From positions 113,654 to 177,653 of the forward strand of contig NZ_JAUYNB010000017.1 of assembly GCF_030699305.1 (NCBI RefSeq): a stretch of 64,000 bases of DNA, read 5' to 3'. The notes beneath the pieces are model-generated. The model searched no databases and was not told where the DNA came from. It saw nothing but the letters and a program-made list of their open reading frames with translations. Numbering within the stretch: the first letter of the stretch is position 1; each line of letters opens with the position of its first letter. The stretch is from Novosphingobium sp. GTDB lineage: Bacteria; Pseudomonadota; Alphaproteobacteria; Sphingomonadales; Sphingomonadaceae. Shown piece after piece: positions 56,039 to 64,000 of this stretch. A program made the position numbers and the translations under genes.

Positions 56039-56284
56039 CTAAATCTCGCTCTCATCCACCAGCGGGCGGCTTTCGCGGGTGCCTTTGTAGCGGGCGTCCG
56101 GTTCGCTTTCGCCCGGTGAGATCACCACGAAATCATCGCCCACTTCGATCAGCGTGCCGACGAAGGGAAAGCCGTCGAAACTGCCACCCACCCGGTAGCT
56201 GACCGTATCGCCGACCTTGAACGTCGCCGGATCGAAATTGAATTCAAACGGGCAATCTTCTCCGCCCGCACCCATGCCTTTCAT
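56039..56284 (-). CDS. Small conserved-looking hypothetical protein
   Basis: I do not recognise the family. The 81-residue product has a GC-rich codon pattern like the chromosome. The central segment FKVGDTVSYRVGGSFDGFPF, then GTLIEVGDDFVVISPGE, looks like a small beta-barrel (SH3/KOW-like) fold. AGGAGA lies 6 bases before ATG 56284, giving good support for translation. It lies between the Doc-like island and ndk, on the ndk strand but after the ndk terminator. Confidence 0.75.
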   Translation of the reverse strand: MKGMGAGGEDCPFEFNFDPATFKVGDTVSYRVGGSFDGFPFVGTLIEVGDDFVVISPGESEPDARYKGTRESRPLVDESEI

Positions 56285-56326
56285 TGCGTCTCTCCTTTGC
56301 GCGGCAGGATAGGCCGAACCGCGCGC

Positions 56327-56366
56327 AAAAGGAAAGGGCCGCCGGATCGCTCCGACGGCCCTTTCC
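56327..56366 (-). terminator. Terminator of ndk
   Basis: A 16-bp stem with one mismatch (GGAAAGGGCCGCCGGA against TCCGACGGCCCTTTCC) has a 4-base loop and is followed on the minus strand by TTTTG. It lies 22 bases past the ndk stop. Confidence 0.85.
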
Positions 56367-56387
56367 TGAAACGGTGAACCGGATGGT

Positions 56388-56810
56388 TCAGCCGACGATT
56401 TCTTCCGGCTTGAAGAAGTAGGCGATTTCGATCGCCGCGTTCTCGTCCGAGTCCGAGCCGTGGACCGAATTGGCTTCGATCGATTCGGCGAATTCCGCAC
56501 GGATCGTGCCGGGGGCAGCGTCCTTGGGGTTGGTGGCGCCCATCACGTCGCGGTTGCGCTGCATGGCGTTTTCACCTTCCAGCACCTGCACGACCACCGG
56601 GCCGCTGACCATGAAGCTGACCAGTTCACCGAAGAAGGGGCGTTCCTTGTGGACCGCGTAAAAACCTTCGGCCTGTTCCTGGGTCATCTGGATGCGCTTC
56701 GAGGCAACGACGCGCAGGCCGGCTTCTTCCAGCTTGGCGGTGACCGCGCCGGTCAGGTTGCGGCGCGTGGCATCGGGCTTGATGATCGAGAAAGTGCGGG
56801 TAACCGCCAT
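56388..56810 (-). CDS. ndk: Nucleoside diphosphate kinase
   Basis: Ndk balances NTP pools by phosphate transfer through a histidine. The 140-residue product has [16 protein letters not shown] at the start, the active-site His in [14 protein letters not shown] and the [14 protein letters not shown] loop. Length and motif are standard. A terminator follows the gene. It lies downstream of holC and pepA on the same strand. Confidence 0.97.
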   Translation of the reverse strand: MAVTRTFSIIKPDATRRNLTGAVTAKLEEAGLRVVASKRIQMTQEQAEGFYAVHKERPFFGELVSFMVSGPVVVQVLEGENAMQRNRDVMGATNPKDAAPGTIRAEFAESIEANSVHGSDSDENAAIEIAYFFKPEEIVG

Positions 56811-56887
56811 GGTATTATCCTTGCGAACTATTACGGGAGGGGTCTGTTGGCGCGCGCCCTAGCGGGGATTGCGCCGCGCTGCAACAT

Positions 56888-57322
56888 TCATGCAGCCTTG
56901 ATCCAGCGCCCGTCCTCCTGCCGCCAGAAGTTGCGCTCCAGCCCGGCATGGCCGCCCAGCGTGCGCCACACGCCGCGCGCATCATCGATATTGGCGTTGT
57001 CGAACAACAGGAACGCGCGCTCATATTCCAGCGCCTGGTCCAGCCAGCGGCCATCGGCCATGGCGATATAGCGCGCGCCGTTGGCCGCATCGGGCAGGTC
57101 GGCCAGCAGCACCGGCTGGCTGGCATCGTGCGGCCCGCCCGCCAGCCCGTGCGCCAGAAAGCTGTCCTTCAGCGCCCACAACGCCTGACTGAGCCGCGCG
57201 GTCAGGTCGTCATCGGCGGACACGACCAGCAGCCGTTCGCCCAGTTTCAGCGTGTTGCGCGCGATCAGCGGCAGGGCGCTTTCCGCGCCGCCCTGCCCAA
57301 GCTGATAGAAATCCACGCGCAT
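56888..57322 (-). CDS. holC: DNA polymerase III subunit chi
   Basis: Chi links the clamp loader to single-strand-binding protein. The 144-residue product matches the family: MRVDFYQLGQGGAESALPLI, then LVVSADDDLTARLSQALWAL, SFLAHGLAGGPHDASQPVLL, and the C-terminal end WRQEDGRWIKAA. It follows pepA by 9 bases, as in many proteobacteria. There is no psi subunit nearby. Confidence 0.93.
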   Translation of the reverse strand: MRVDFYQLGQGGAESALPLIARNTLKLGERLLVVSADDDLTARLSQALWALKDSFLAHGLAGGPHDASQPVLLADLPDAANGARYIAMADGRWLDQALEYERAFLLFDNANIDDARGVWRTLGGHAGLERNFWRQEDGRWIKAA

Positions 57323-57331
57323 GGGCGGGCC

Positions 57332-58795
57332 TCAGTCTTCCAGATGGTCCCGCACAAAGCGGTCCAGAACGCGCACGCCGAAGCCCGTTGCACCCTTGTC
57401 CCAGGTCGCGCCGGGCTTGGCCGCCCAGACCATGCCCGCAATGTCGAGGTGCGCCCAGGGCGTGCCTTTGTTCACGAACCGCTGGATGAACTGCGCCGCC
57501 GTGATCGAGCCGCCTTCGCGCGGGCCGACGTTCTTCATGTCGGCAATCGGGCTGTCGATCAGCTTGTCGTAGGCCGGACCCATCGGGAAGCGCCACAGCT
57601 TGTCGCCCGTCGCTGTGCCGGAAGCGAGCAGCTTGCCCGCCAGCTTGTCATCGTTGGAGAACAGCCCGCCGTGTTCGTTGCCCAGCGAGATGATCATCGC
57701 GCCGGTCAGCGTGGCGAGGTCGATTACCGCCGTGGGGTCAAATTCCTGCTGCACCCAGGTCACCGCATCGCACAGCACCAGCCGCCCTTCGGCGTCGGTA
57801 TTGATAACCTCGATCGTCTGGCCCGACATCGAAGTCACGACATCGCCGGGGCGCTGGGCGTTGCCATCGGGCATGTTTTCCACCAGCCCGCAGATGCCGA
57901 CCACGTTTGCCTTGGCCCCGCGCTTGGCCAGCGCGAGCATCGCGCCCGCAACCGCGCCTGCGCCGCCCATGTCCCACTTCATGTCTTCCATGCCGCCAGG
58001 GGCTTTCAGCGAAATGCCGCCGGTGTCGAACGTCACGCCCTTGCCGACGAAGGCGGCGGGCTTGCCGCCAGTGGGGCCGCCCTTCCATTCCATCACCAGC
58101 AATTGCGGTTCGCGCACCGAACCTTGCGCCACGCCGAGCAGCGCGCCCATGCCCAGCGCGGCCATTTCGGCCTGCCCCAGCACGCGGATCACCACGCCGG
58201 TTCCGGCAAGGCGCGCCTGCGCGCGGGCGACGAAGCTGGCGGGATAGATCACGTTGGCCGGTTCGGTCACCAGTTCACGGGTGAACTCCACGCCCTCGGC
58301 CAGCGCGGCTTCGATGGCCCAGGCCTCAACCGTCCCGGCGGGGGCGTTGGCGACGTGGATCGTGGTCAGGCTGGGCTTCTGATCGTCGGCCAGCTTGGTG
58401 CGATAGGCATCGTGCCGCCAGCCGCGCAGCCGCGCGCCCAGCAGCACCGCCGCCGCATCGGTGGCCGACAGGCCTGCACCCGACAGGTCAAGCGTCAGCG
58501 CGGTCACGCCGGAGGTCAGGTACTTTGCCGTCACCGCCGCGCCCGCGCGTTCCAGCGCGGCGCTGCGGTCCTTGGCCTTGGGATCGCCCGCCCCGGCCAG
58601 CGCGATGCGCACCACCGCGCCGCCCTGCGCGACGAAGCCTTCGTGCAGTTGCCCGGTCTTGCCGGTAAAGCGCGAGGCGCGCGCGCCTTCGACCAGCACC
58701 GCGTCAAGATCGGCGGGCAGCGCATCAAGGTTGACGATGCGCGCGACCGGGCTGGTTCCGGCGATAATTGGTCCGGCGAGAAATTCGATGATCAT
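57332..58795 (-). CDS. pepA: Leucyl aminopeptidase (M17)
   Basis: PepA is a dinuclear-zinc aminopeptidase that recycles cytoplasmic peptides; in E. coli it also binds DNA. The 487-residue product has the metal and catalytic motifs: VGKGVTFDTGGISLK, MKWDMGGAGAVAGAM, and the signature NTDAEGRLVLCDA, followed by ATLTGAM. The C-terminus KGATGFGVRVLDRFV is typical. ATG 58795 has GGGAG just upstream; ATG 58807 would add MGAS. It is divergent from lptD and in an operon with holC. Confidence 0.96.
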   Translation of the reverse strand: MIIEFLAGPIIAGTSPVARIVNLDALPADLDAVLVEGARASRFTGKTGQLHEGFVAQGGAVVRIALAGAGDPKAKDRSAALERAGAAVTAKYLTSGVTALTLDLSGAGLSATDAAAVLLGARLRGWRHDAYRTKLADDQKPSLTTIHVANAPAGTVEAWAIEAALAEGVEFTRELVTEPANVIYPASFVARAQARLAGTGVVIRVLGQAEMAALGMGALLGVAQGSVREPQLLVMEWKGGPTGGKPAAFVGKGVTFDTGGISLKAPGGMEDMKWDMGGAGAVAGAMLALAKRGAKANVVGICGLVENMPDGNAQRPGDVVTSMSGQTIEVINTDAEGRLVLCDAVTWVQQEFDPTAVIDLATLTGAMIISLGNEHGGLFSNDDKLAGKLLASGTATGDKLWRFPMGPAYDKLIDSPIADMKNVGPREGGSITAAQFIQRFVNKGTPWAHLDIAGMVWAAKPGATWDKGATGFGVRVLDRFVRDHLED

Positions 58796-58904
58796 GCTTG
58801 CTCCCATGGGAAACTGACCCACCGGCCCCGCACCCGCGATGAAGTGTTGGTCCAAGTGGTTTGCGTGGATTGCAGTTAGGCGCGGGCGGTGCGATAGGCA
58901 AGCC

Positions 58905-61166
58905 ATGCTCCCTGACCCGCAGCCCCTGCTGCCACTTCCGGAACTGTGCCCATCCAGCTGGCGAACCGGCGGCCTAGCGCTGGCGATCATGCTGGCCTGC
59001 GCGCCGGTCGCGGCCCTGGCGCAGGACGAACCGGCCGACGCCGCCCTGACGGCCAGCGATGGTGAAACCATCGGATTCGAAGCCGACGGCGTCAGTTATG
59101 ACAGCAACACGGAAATCATCACCGCCTTCGGCAGCGTGGTGATGCGGCGCGGCGATCAATCCGTCCGGGCTGACCAGATCATCTGGAACCGGAAAACCGG
59201 CCTGATCGAGGCGACTGGCAATATCCGGTCGGTCGATGCGGATGGCAACCAGCTGTTCACCGACAAGATCGAACTGACCGATGAGTTCAAGGCCGGGGCG
59301 ATGCAGAACATGCTGCTGGCCCTGCGTGAAGGCGGGCGGCTGGCCGCGGCCAGCGGTTCGCGCGCCGAGGACGGCACGATCCTGCTGGAACGCGCGGTCT
59401 ATACCGCCTGCGCGATCGAGGACGATGAAGGCTGCCCCCGCCAGCCCAGCTGGCGCATCACCGCCCAGCGCGTGATCTATGACGACAGCAAAAAGCAGGT
59501 GACTTTCAAGGGCGCGCGGCTGGAACTGTTCGGCGCGCGGCTGCTGCCTTTGCCGGGGCTGGTGCTGACCACCGATGGACGGCCGATTTCGGGCCTGCTG
59601 ATCCCCGACGTGCGCCTGTCGGCATCCAACGGCGTGGAGTTTTCCGAGACCTGGTATCAGCGCCTGTCGCCCAACCGCGACATTTCGGTGACCGGCTATG
59701 TCTATACCGAGGCGCTGCCGATGATTTCGGCGCAGTACCGGGCCTTGACCGGCAAGGGCGCCTATCAGGTGACCGGCTATGCCACGCGCAGCAGCCGCAT
59801 TTCGATTTCGGGCAACAGCGTGGGTTCGGAAAAGGACTTTCGCGGCTATTTCTTCGCCAACGGCAAGTTCCAGTTCAACCCGAACTGGAGCATCACGGCT
59901 TCGGGCCGGTTCGCATCCGACCGCACGTTCCTGCGCCGCTATGACATCAGCCGGGATGACCGGCTGCGCTCGATGATCGAGGCAGAGCGGATCGACGAAA
60001 ACTCGTATCTCTCGATCTCCGGCTGGGCGACCCAGACCTTGCGGGTCGGCGACAGCCAGGGGCAGGTGCCGGTGGCGCTGCCGATCATCGATTATCGCCG
60101 CCGGATCGGCGAACGGCTGCTGGGCGGCAAGATCGAATTGCAGGCCAATTCGATGGCGATCACCCGCACCAGCGGGCAGGATACCCAGCGCGCCTTTGCC
60201 AGCGCACGGTGGGATCTGCGGCGGATCACCCCGCTGGGGCAGGAAGTGACGCTGACCACGCTGGTGCGCGGCGATGTCTATCATTCGGATGAGAACGCGC
60301 TCACCTCAACGGCGATCTATCGCGGCAATCCGGGCTGGGAAACGCGCGGCCTGGCCACGGCGGCGATCGACGTGAAGTGGCCGCTGATGGGCGAGTTCGC
60401 GGGCGGAACGCAAGTGCTGACCCCGCGGTTCCAGGTCGTCGCCAGCCCCCGGCTGCGCAACCTGGCGGTGCCGAACGAAGACGCCCGCGCGATCGACCTG
60501 GAAGATTCCAACCTGTTCGCGCTCAACCGTTTCCCCGGATATGACCGGGTTGAGGACGGGGTGCGCTTTACTTATGGGCTGGACTGGCAGTTTGACCGGC
60601 CGGGCTGGCGGATCATGACCACCATCGGCCAGTCGTATCGCCTGTCCAGCCGCCCCACCCTGCTGCCCGATGGCACCGGCCTGTCCAACCGGGTGTCCGA
60701 TGTAGTCGGGCGGACCGAAGTGCGGTTCCGCGACTTCGTGAAGCTCACGCATCGCTTCCGGCTCGACAAGGATAACTTCGCGGTCCGCCGCAACGAATTC
60801 GACGCGACGATCGGGACCGAAAGCACTTACGCCGAAATCGGTTACCTGCGGCTCAACCGCAATATCGGTTCGGGGATCGAGGATCTGATCGACCGTGAGG
60901 AACTGCGCATTGCCGGGCGGGTTTCGTTTGCCCGTTACTGGTCGCTGTTCGGATCGGGCGTGATCAACCTGACCAGCAAGAACGAAGACCCGCTGACCAC
61001 GACCGACGGCTTCCAGCCGCTGCGCACGCGCATCGGCGTGGCCTATCAGGATGAATGCCTGGAGCTGGCGTTCACCTGGCGGCGCGATTTCGTGGCGACC
61101 GGGGACGCGCGCAAGGGCAATACGTTCCAGATCAATTTCGCGCTGCGGAACCTTGGGTTCAGGTGA
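58905..61166 (+). CDS. lptD: LPS assembly protein LptD
   Basis: LptD is the outer-membrane beta-barrel that inserts LPS or, in sphingomonads, glycosphingolipids and any LPS-like glycolipid. The 753-residue product has a signal peptide with cleavage near residue 40 (VAALAQ). An OstA-like periplasmic domain (residues about 55-200, FEADGVSYDSNTEIITAFG, QIIWNRKTGLIEATGN) follows, then the LptD barrel to the aromatic end FALRNLGFR. It begins the lptD-surA-pdxA cluster, as in E. coli. Substrate specificity is uncertain in this order. Confidence 0.94.
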   Translation: MLPDPQPLLPLPELCPSSWRTGGLALAIMLACAPVAALAQDEPADAALTASDGETIGFEADGVSYDSNTEIITAFGSVVMRRGDQSVRADQIIWNRKTGLIEATGNIRSVDADGNQLFTDKIELTDEFKAGAMQNMLLALREGGRLAAASGSRAEDGTILLERAVYTACAIEDDEGCPRQPSWRITAQRVIYDDSKKQVTFKGARLELFGARLLPLPGLVLTTDGRPISGLLIPDVRLSASNGVEFSETWYQRLSPNRDISVTGYVYTEALPMISAQYRALTGKGAYQVTGYATRSSRISISGNSVGSEKDFRGYFFANGKFQFNPNWSITASGRFASDRTFLRRYDISRDDRLRSMIEAERIDENSYLSISGWATQTLRVGDSQGQVPVALPIIDYRRRIGERLLGGKIELQANSMAITRTSGQDTQRAFASARWDLRRITPLGQEVTLTTLVRGDVYHSDENALTSTAIYRGNPGWETRGLATAAIDVKWPLMGEFAGGTQVLTPRFQVVASPRLRNLAVPNEDARAIDLEDSNLFALNRFPGYDRVEDGVRFTYGLDWQFDRPGWRIMTTIGQSYRLSSRPTLLPDGTGLSNRVSDVVGRTEVRFRDFVKLTHRFRLDKDNFAVRRNEFDATIGTESTYAEIGYLRLNRNIGSGIEDLIDREELRIAGRVSFARYWSLFGSGVINLTSKNEDPLTTTDGFQPLRTRIGVAYQDECLELAFTWRRDFVATGDARKGNTFQINFALRNLGFR

Positions 61167-61305
61167 TAGCGGCGTGCGCAACATTGGCACTGGCGTCTAA
61201 ACGCGCTATCCGCCGCGATGCTCAGCTTGGGTTAAGCCTGTTTGCGGCAGTGCCCCTGGCAAGTCCGGCCCGGAATCTCCGGTCGTTATTGGGAATTAGG
61301 TTACT

Positions 61306-62682
61306 GTGAAAAGCACCGCGCTGTTCCGTTCTTCGGCCCGTTTTCAGGCCCGTCTGTCGTTCCGTGTTGCCGCCGCCGCGCTGGCCGCAGGCACTGTCGC
61401 CATGACCGCCGCCGCCACGGCGCAGGATGGCGGGTCGATGGGCGGCCTGGTCCTGCCCGACAACCCCGAATTCTTCACCAAGAACGATCCCAACCTCCGC
61501 AAGGCCACGGTCATCGTCAACGGTGAGATCATCACCGGCACCGATGTTGACCAGCGCGTGGCGCTGATCGTCAACGCCAGCGGCGGGAAAGTCAGCCCGG
61601 ATGAACTGACCCGCCTGAAGATGCAGGTGCTGCGCAACCTGATGGACGAAACGCTCCAGATTCAGGAAGCCAAGGCGCAGAAGGTCGAAGTCGAAAACAG
61701 CGAAGTCGATCAGACCTTCGCGCGCATCGCCCAGCAGAACTTTGGCCAGGATGCCAAGGCGATGGAAGCCTATCTGGCCAAGGTCGGATCATCCTCGGCC
61801 TCGCTCAAGCGCCAGATTCGCGGTGAACTGTCGTGGAACCGCCTGCTGCGCCGCAACGTCCAGCCGTTCGTCAACGTCTCGGACGAAGAAGTGCGCGAAG
61901 TGCTGAAACGGATGCAGGATGCCAAGGGCACCGAAGAATACCGGGTCGGCGAAATCTTCCTCTCGGCCACCAGCGAAACCCGCGATGCGGTCTATCAGAA
62001 CGCCATGAAGATCGTCGAACAGCTCAAGGAAGGCGGCAGCTTCGTGGGCTATGCCCGCCAGTTCTCCGAAGCCTCGACCGCGGCCACCGGCGGCGATCTG
62101 GGCTGGGTGAAGCGCGGCGTGCTGCCGACCGAACTCGATGCCCTGCTGCCCACCGTGCAAAGCGGCCAGCTGGTTGGCCCGGTTGAAATCCGGGGCGGGT
62201 TCTCGATCCTGCTGCTGATCGACAAGCGTCAGGTGCTGACCGCCGATCCGCGCGATGCGCTGCTCAGCCTCAAGCAGATTTCCATCGGCTTTGCCCCCGG
62301 CGTAACCGAAACGCAGGCTACCGCCCGCGCCAAGGCGTTTGCCGACGCGATGGCCGGTGCGCGCGGCTGCGCGAATGCCGATGAAGTTGCCGCCTCGCTC
62401 GGCGCGGACGTCGTCAACAACGATCAGATCAAGGCGCGCGATCTTCCCACCCCGCTGCAAAATCTGGTGCTCAGCCTGAACCTGGGGGAAACCACCCCGC
62501 CGTTCGGCTCGATCCAGGAAGGCGTGCGCGTGCTGATGCTGTGCGGGCGTGACGATCCCAAGGCCGATACCGGCCCGGATTTCGAACAGGTCCAGACCCA
62601 GATGGAAGACGAACGCGTCAACAAGCGCGCGCAAACCTATCTGCGCGATCTGCGCCGCGATGCGGTGATCGATTACAACTGA
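61306..62682 (+). CDS. surA: Periplasmic chaperone / peptidyl-prolyl isomerase SurA
   Basis: SurA escorts outer-membrane proteins, including LptD, across the periplasm. The 458-residue product begins at GTG 61306 with a long signal peptide (cleavage near residue 39, ATAQD). The N-terminal chaperone domain contains VNGEIITGTDVDQRVALI. One parvulin-type domain (YRVGEIFLSA to FSILLLIDKR) is seen. The C-terminal region, with paired cysteines (GARGCAN, MLCGRDD), replaces a second recognisable parvulin domain. It lies 139 bases after lptD. Confidence 0.93.
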   Translation: MKSTALFRSSARFQARLSFRVAAAALAAGTVAMTAAATAQDGGSMGGLVLPDNPEFFTKNDPNLRKATVIVNGEIITGTDVDQRVALIVNASGGKVSPDELTRLKMQVLRNLMDETLQIQEAKAQKVEVENSEVDQTFARIAQQNFGQDAKAMEAYLAKVGSSSASLKRQIRGELSWNRLLRRNVQPFVNVSDEEVREVLKRMQDAKGTEEYRVGEIFLSATSETRDAVYQNAMKIVEQLKEGGSFVGYARQFSEASTAATGGDLGWVKRGVLPTELDALLPTVQSGQLVGPVEIRGGFSILLLIDKRQVLTADPRDALLSLKQISIGFAPGVTETQATARAKAFADAMAGARGCANADEVAASLGADVVNNDQIKARDLPTPLQNLVLSLNLGETTPPFGSIQEGVRVLMLCGRDDPKADTGPDFEQVQTQMEDERVNKRAQTYLRDLRRDAVIDYN

Positions 62683-62725
62683 GCTGGTGGAAGTGCGGCC
62701 CGCCTCACTTCCCGCCGCCTCGCTT

Positions 62726-62865
62726 CGTCACCCTGAACTTGTTTCAGGGTCCATCGCGCTGCACCCACAGAGCGCGCGATGCAGGCCCGGCGGCCCGGCT
62801 GGGCTTGCAGGGCGGCGGCAGCGTGCGGCGGCCCGATGGATGCTGAAACGAGTTCAGCATGACGG
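62726..62865. repeat. Inverted pair of CACCCTGAACTTGTTTCAG-type repeats
   Basis: CGTCACCCTGAACTTGTTTC begins the left unit (62726-62755). The right unit (62836-62865) reads GCTGAAACGAGTTCAGCATG and is inverted. The two are separated by about 80 GC-rich bases between surA and pdxA. A solo copy lies at 15901-15930. Confidence 0.75.
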
Positions 62866-62927
62866 CGGTTTTTGGCGTGAACAGCGGCTTCAGACGGCAG
62901 AGGCAACCACCCAATGACCGGCACCCC

Positions 62928-63932
62928 ATGACCGACACCGCACTGGCCATATCACTGGGCGATCCGGCGGGCGTCGGCCCCGAACTGATCGCCGCCGCCT
63001 GGGCGCGGCGATTCGCTGACGATCTGCCGCCGTTCTTCGCCGTTGGCGGGCCGGACCTGCTGGCCGAAGCGGCCAAGCGGCGCGGGCTGTCGCTGCCAGT
63101 CGTGCAGATTTTCCACCCTGCCGAAGCGCTTGATTGTTTCGATGTTGCCCTGCCCGTTCTGGCCGGGATCGACATTGATTACCGCCCCGGCGCGCCGGAC
63201 CGCGAAGGCGCGGAGTTTGCACTCGCCTCGCTGACCGAAGCCGCCCGGCTGGCGGTGGACGGCGAAGCCGCCGCGCTCGTCACCGGGCCGATTGCCAAGG
63301 CGCGGCTGGCCGAAGTCGGGTTCGACTATCCCGGCCAGACCGAATTCGTCGCTGCTGCCTGCGGGATTGCCGCCGACGACGCGGTGATGATGCTGGCCGG
63401 GCCAAGCCTGCGCACGGTGCCGCTGACCGTTCACATCGCCTTGGCCGAAGTGCCCCGGCGCCTTTCGACCGACCTCATCGTCCGCCGCGCCCGGATCGTT
63501 GCTGCCGCGCTGGAGCGCGATTTCGGCATCGCGCAGCCCCGCCTCGCCATCGCCGCGTTGAACCCCCACGCGGGCGAAGACGGGCGCATGGGGGACGAGG
63601 AAGCGCGGATCATCGCGCCCGCCATCGCCGCGCTGCAAGCCGAAGGGATCACCGCCACCGGCCCCCACCCCGCCGACGCCCTGTTCGCCCCGCGCGCCCG
63701 CGCCGGGTTCGATGCAGCGCTGTGCATGTATCACGATCAGGCGCTGATCCCGCTGAAAGCGCTCGATTTTGATAGCGGCGTAAATGTCACGCTCGGCCTG
63801 CCGATCATCCGCACCTCGCCCGACCACGGCACCGCGTTCGGGATTGCCGGGACCGGGCAAGCCGACGCAGGCGCGACCATCGCCGCGATCCGCATGGCAG
63901 GCGAATGCGCAATGCGGCGGGCAGATCGGTAA
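62928..63932 (+). CDS. pdxA: 4-hydroxythreonine-4-phosphate dehydrogenase
   Basis: PdxA acts in the DXP-dependent pyridoxal-phosphate pathway. The 334-residue product has LGDPAGVGPEL at the N-terminus, the substrate-binding TGPIAKARL and GQTEFVA segments, NPHAGEDGRMG and the metal ligand His in CMYHDQALIPLK. ATG 62928 is used. The upstream ATG at 62914 leads to a five-codon frame that stops. The gene completes lptD-surA-pdxA; ksgA usually follows and would lie beyond the right edge. Confidence 0.96.
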   Translation: MTDTALAISLGDPAGVGPELIAAAWARRFADDLPPFFAVGGPDLLAEAAKRRGLSLPVVQIFHPAEALDCFDVALPVLAGIDIDYRPGAPDREGAEFALASLTEAARLAVDGEAAALVTGPIAKARLAEVGFDYPGQTEFVAAACGIAADDAVMMLAGPSLRTVPLTVHIALAEVPRRLSTDLIVRRARIVAAALERDFGIAQPRLAIAALNPHAGEDGRMGDEEARIIAPAIAALQAEGITATGPHPADALFAPRARAGFDAALCMYHDQALIPLKALDFDSGVNVTLGLPIIRTSPDHGTAFGIAGTGQADAGATIAAIRMAGECAMRRADR

Positions 63933-63947
63933 ACCCACACCCGTTCG

Positions 63948-64000
63948 TGTCGAGCGAAGTCGAGACCCGTTGCGCACACGTGTCTCGACTTCGCTCGACA
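63948..64000. repeat. Inverted TGTCGAGCGAAGTCGAGAC repeat at right edge
   Basis: Two identical 19-base arms (63948-63966 and 63982-64000) lie in inverted orientation around a 15-base loop. They start 16 bases past the pdxA stop. The pair may continue beyond the window. The type is common between sphingomonad genes. Confidence 0.75.

Noticed and set aside
62914..62928. Earlier ATG for pdxA at 62914
   Set aside because: The frame from 62914 ends after five codons; ATG 62928 opens the conserved protein.

Overview
This window is chromosomal DNA from a high-GC alphaproteobacterium, almost certainly a member of the Sphingomonadales (Sphingomonas/Novosphingobium/Erythrobacter-like; I cannot fix the genus). 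The evidence is the gene content and order (recG | sdhE-mfd; ffs-dnaX-ybaB; lon-hup; pepA-holC-ndk; lptD-surA-pdxA; purS-purQ; purM-purN; DUF2794, DUF6456 and NDUFS4-like genes) together with dense intergenic palindromes of types I know to be abundant in that order. Most of the window is conserved housekeeping sequence. Both strands are tightly packed, with many 1-8 bp start/stop overlaps.

Layout. 1-6.2 kb: recG (cut by the left edge), a host-attachment-family protein, sdhE and mfd. 6.2-9.4 kb: an EAL phosphodiesterase, nadK, tRNA-Asn and a TauE-like permease. 9.4-18.3 kb, all on the minus strand: ffs (SRP RNA), dnaX, ybaB, lon, hup, a small secreted protein and secA. 18.4-25 kb: an unknown exported protein, an NDUFS4-like complex I subunit, hrpB, an aldo/keto reductase, a polyprenyl diphosphate synthase and chorismate mutase. 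25-29.1 kb: a PepSY / response regulator / histidine kinase / lipoprotein operon and a D-amino-acid transaminase. 29.1-34.3 kb: an ABC-F ATPase, DUF6456, an XRE regulator overlapping a glycosyltransferase, and a crotonase preceded by a deacetylase remnant. 34.4-40 kb: purC, an M16 peptidase lipoprotein, a PhoB-like regulator, purS and purQ. 40-47.1 kb: a membrane GGDEF-EAL protein, glmS, a VapBC-like module, glmU and gph. 47-54.9 kb: a phosphate-selective porin with a Pho box, an SDR dehydrogenase, DUF2794, cysE, hda, DUF2066, purM and a purN fusion. 54.9-56 kb: an AT-rich island with a Doc-like gene. 56-64 kb: a small unknown gene, ndk, holC, pepA, lptD, surA and pdxA.

Functional themes are de novo purine synthesis (purC, purS, purQ, purM, purN in three clusters), envelope biogenesis and secretion (secA, lptD, surA, glmS, glmU, the D-amino-acid transaminase), DNA replication and repair (recG, mfd, dnaX, holC, hda), phosphate response (porin and PhoB-like gene, each with a Pho-box-like site), and cyclic-di-GMP turnover (two EAL proteins).

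The points most worth following up are: a 92-codon secreted ORF directly upstream of secA whose position and C-terminal tail recall SecM-type arrest peptides; a Doc-family toxin with an extra C-terminal domain and no visible antitoxin in a low-GC island; a PurN-MmcQ/YjbR fusion; a PhoB-like regulator with an atypical receiver; a VapBC module wedged between glmS and glmU; a 3' remnant of a polysaccharide deacetylase translationally coupled to a crotonase that lacks both hydratase glutamates; and several families of paired inverted intergenic repeats.
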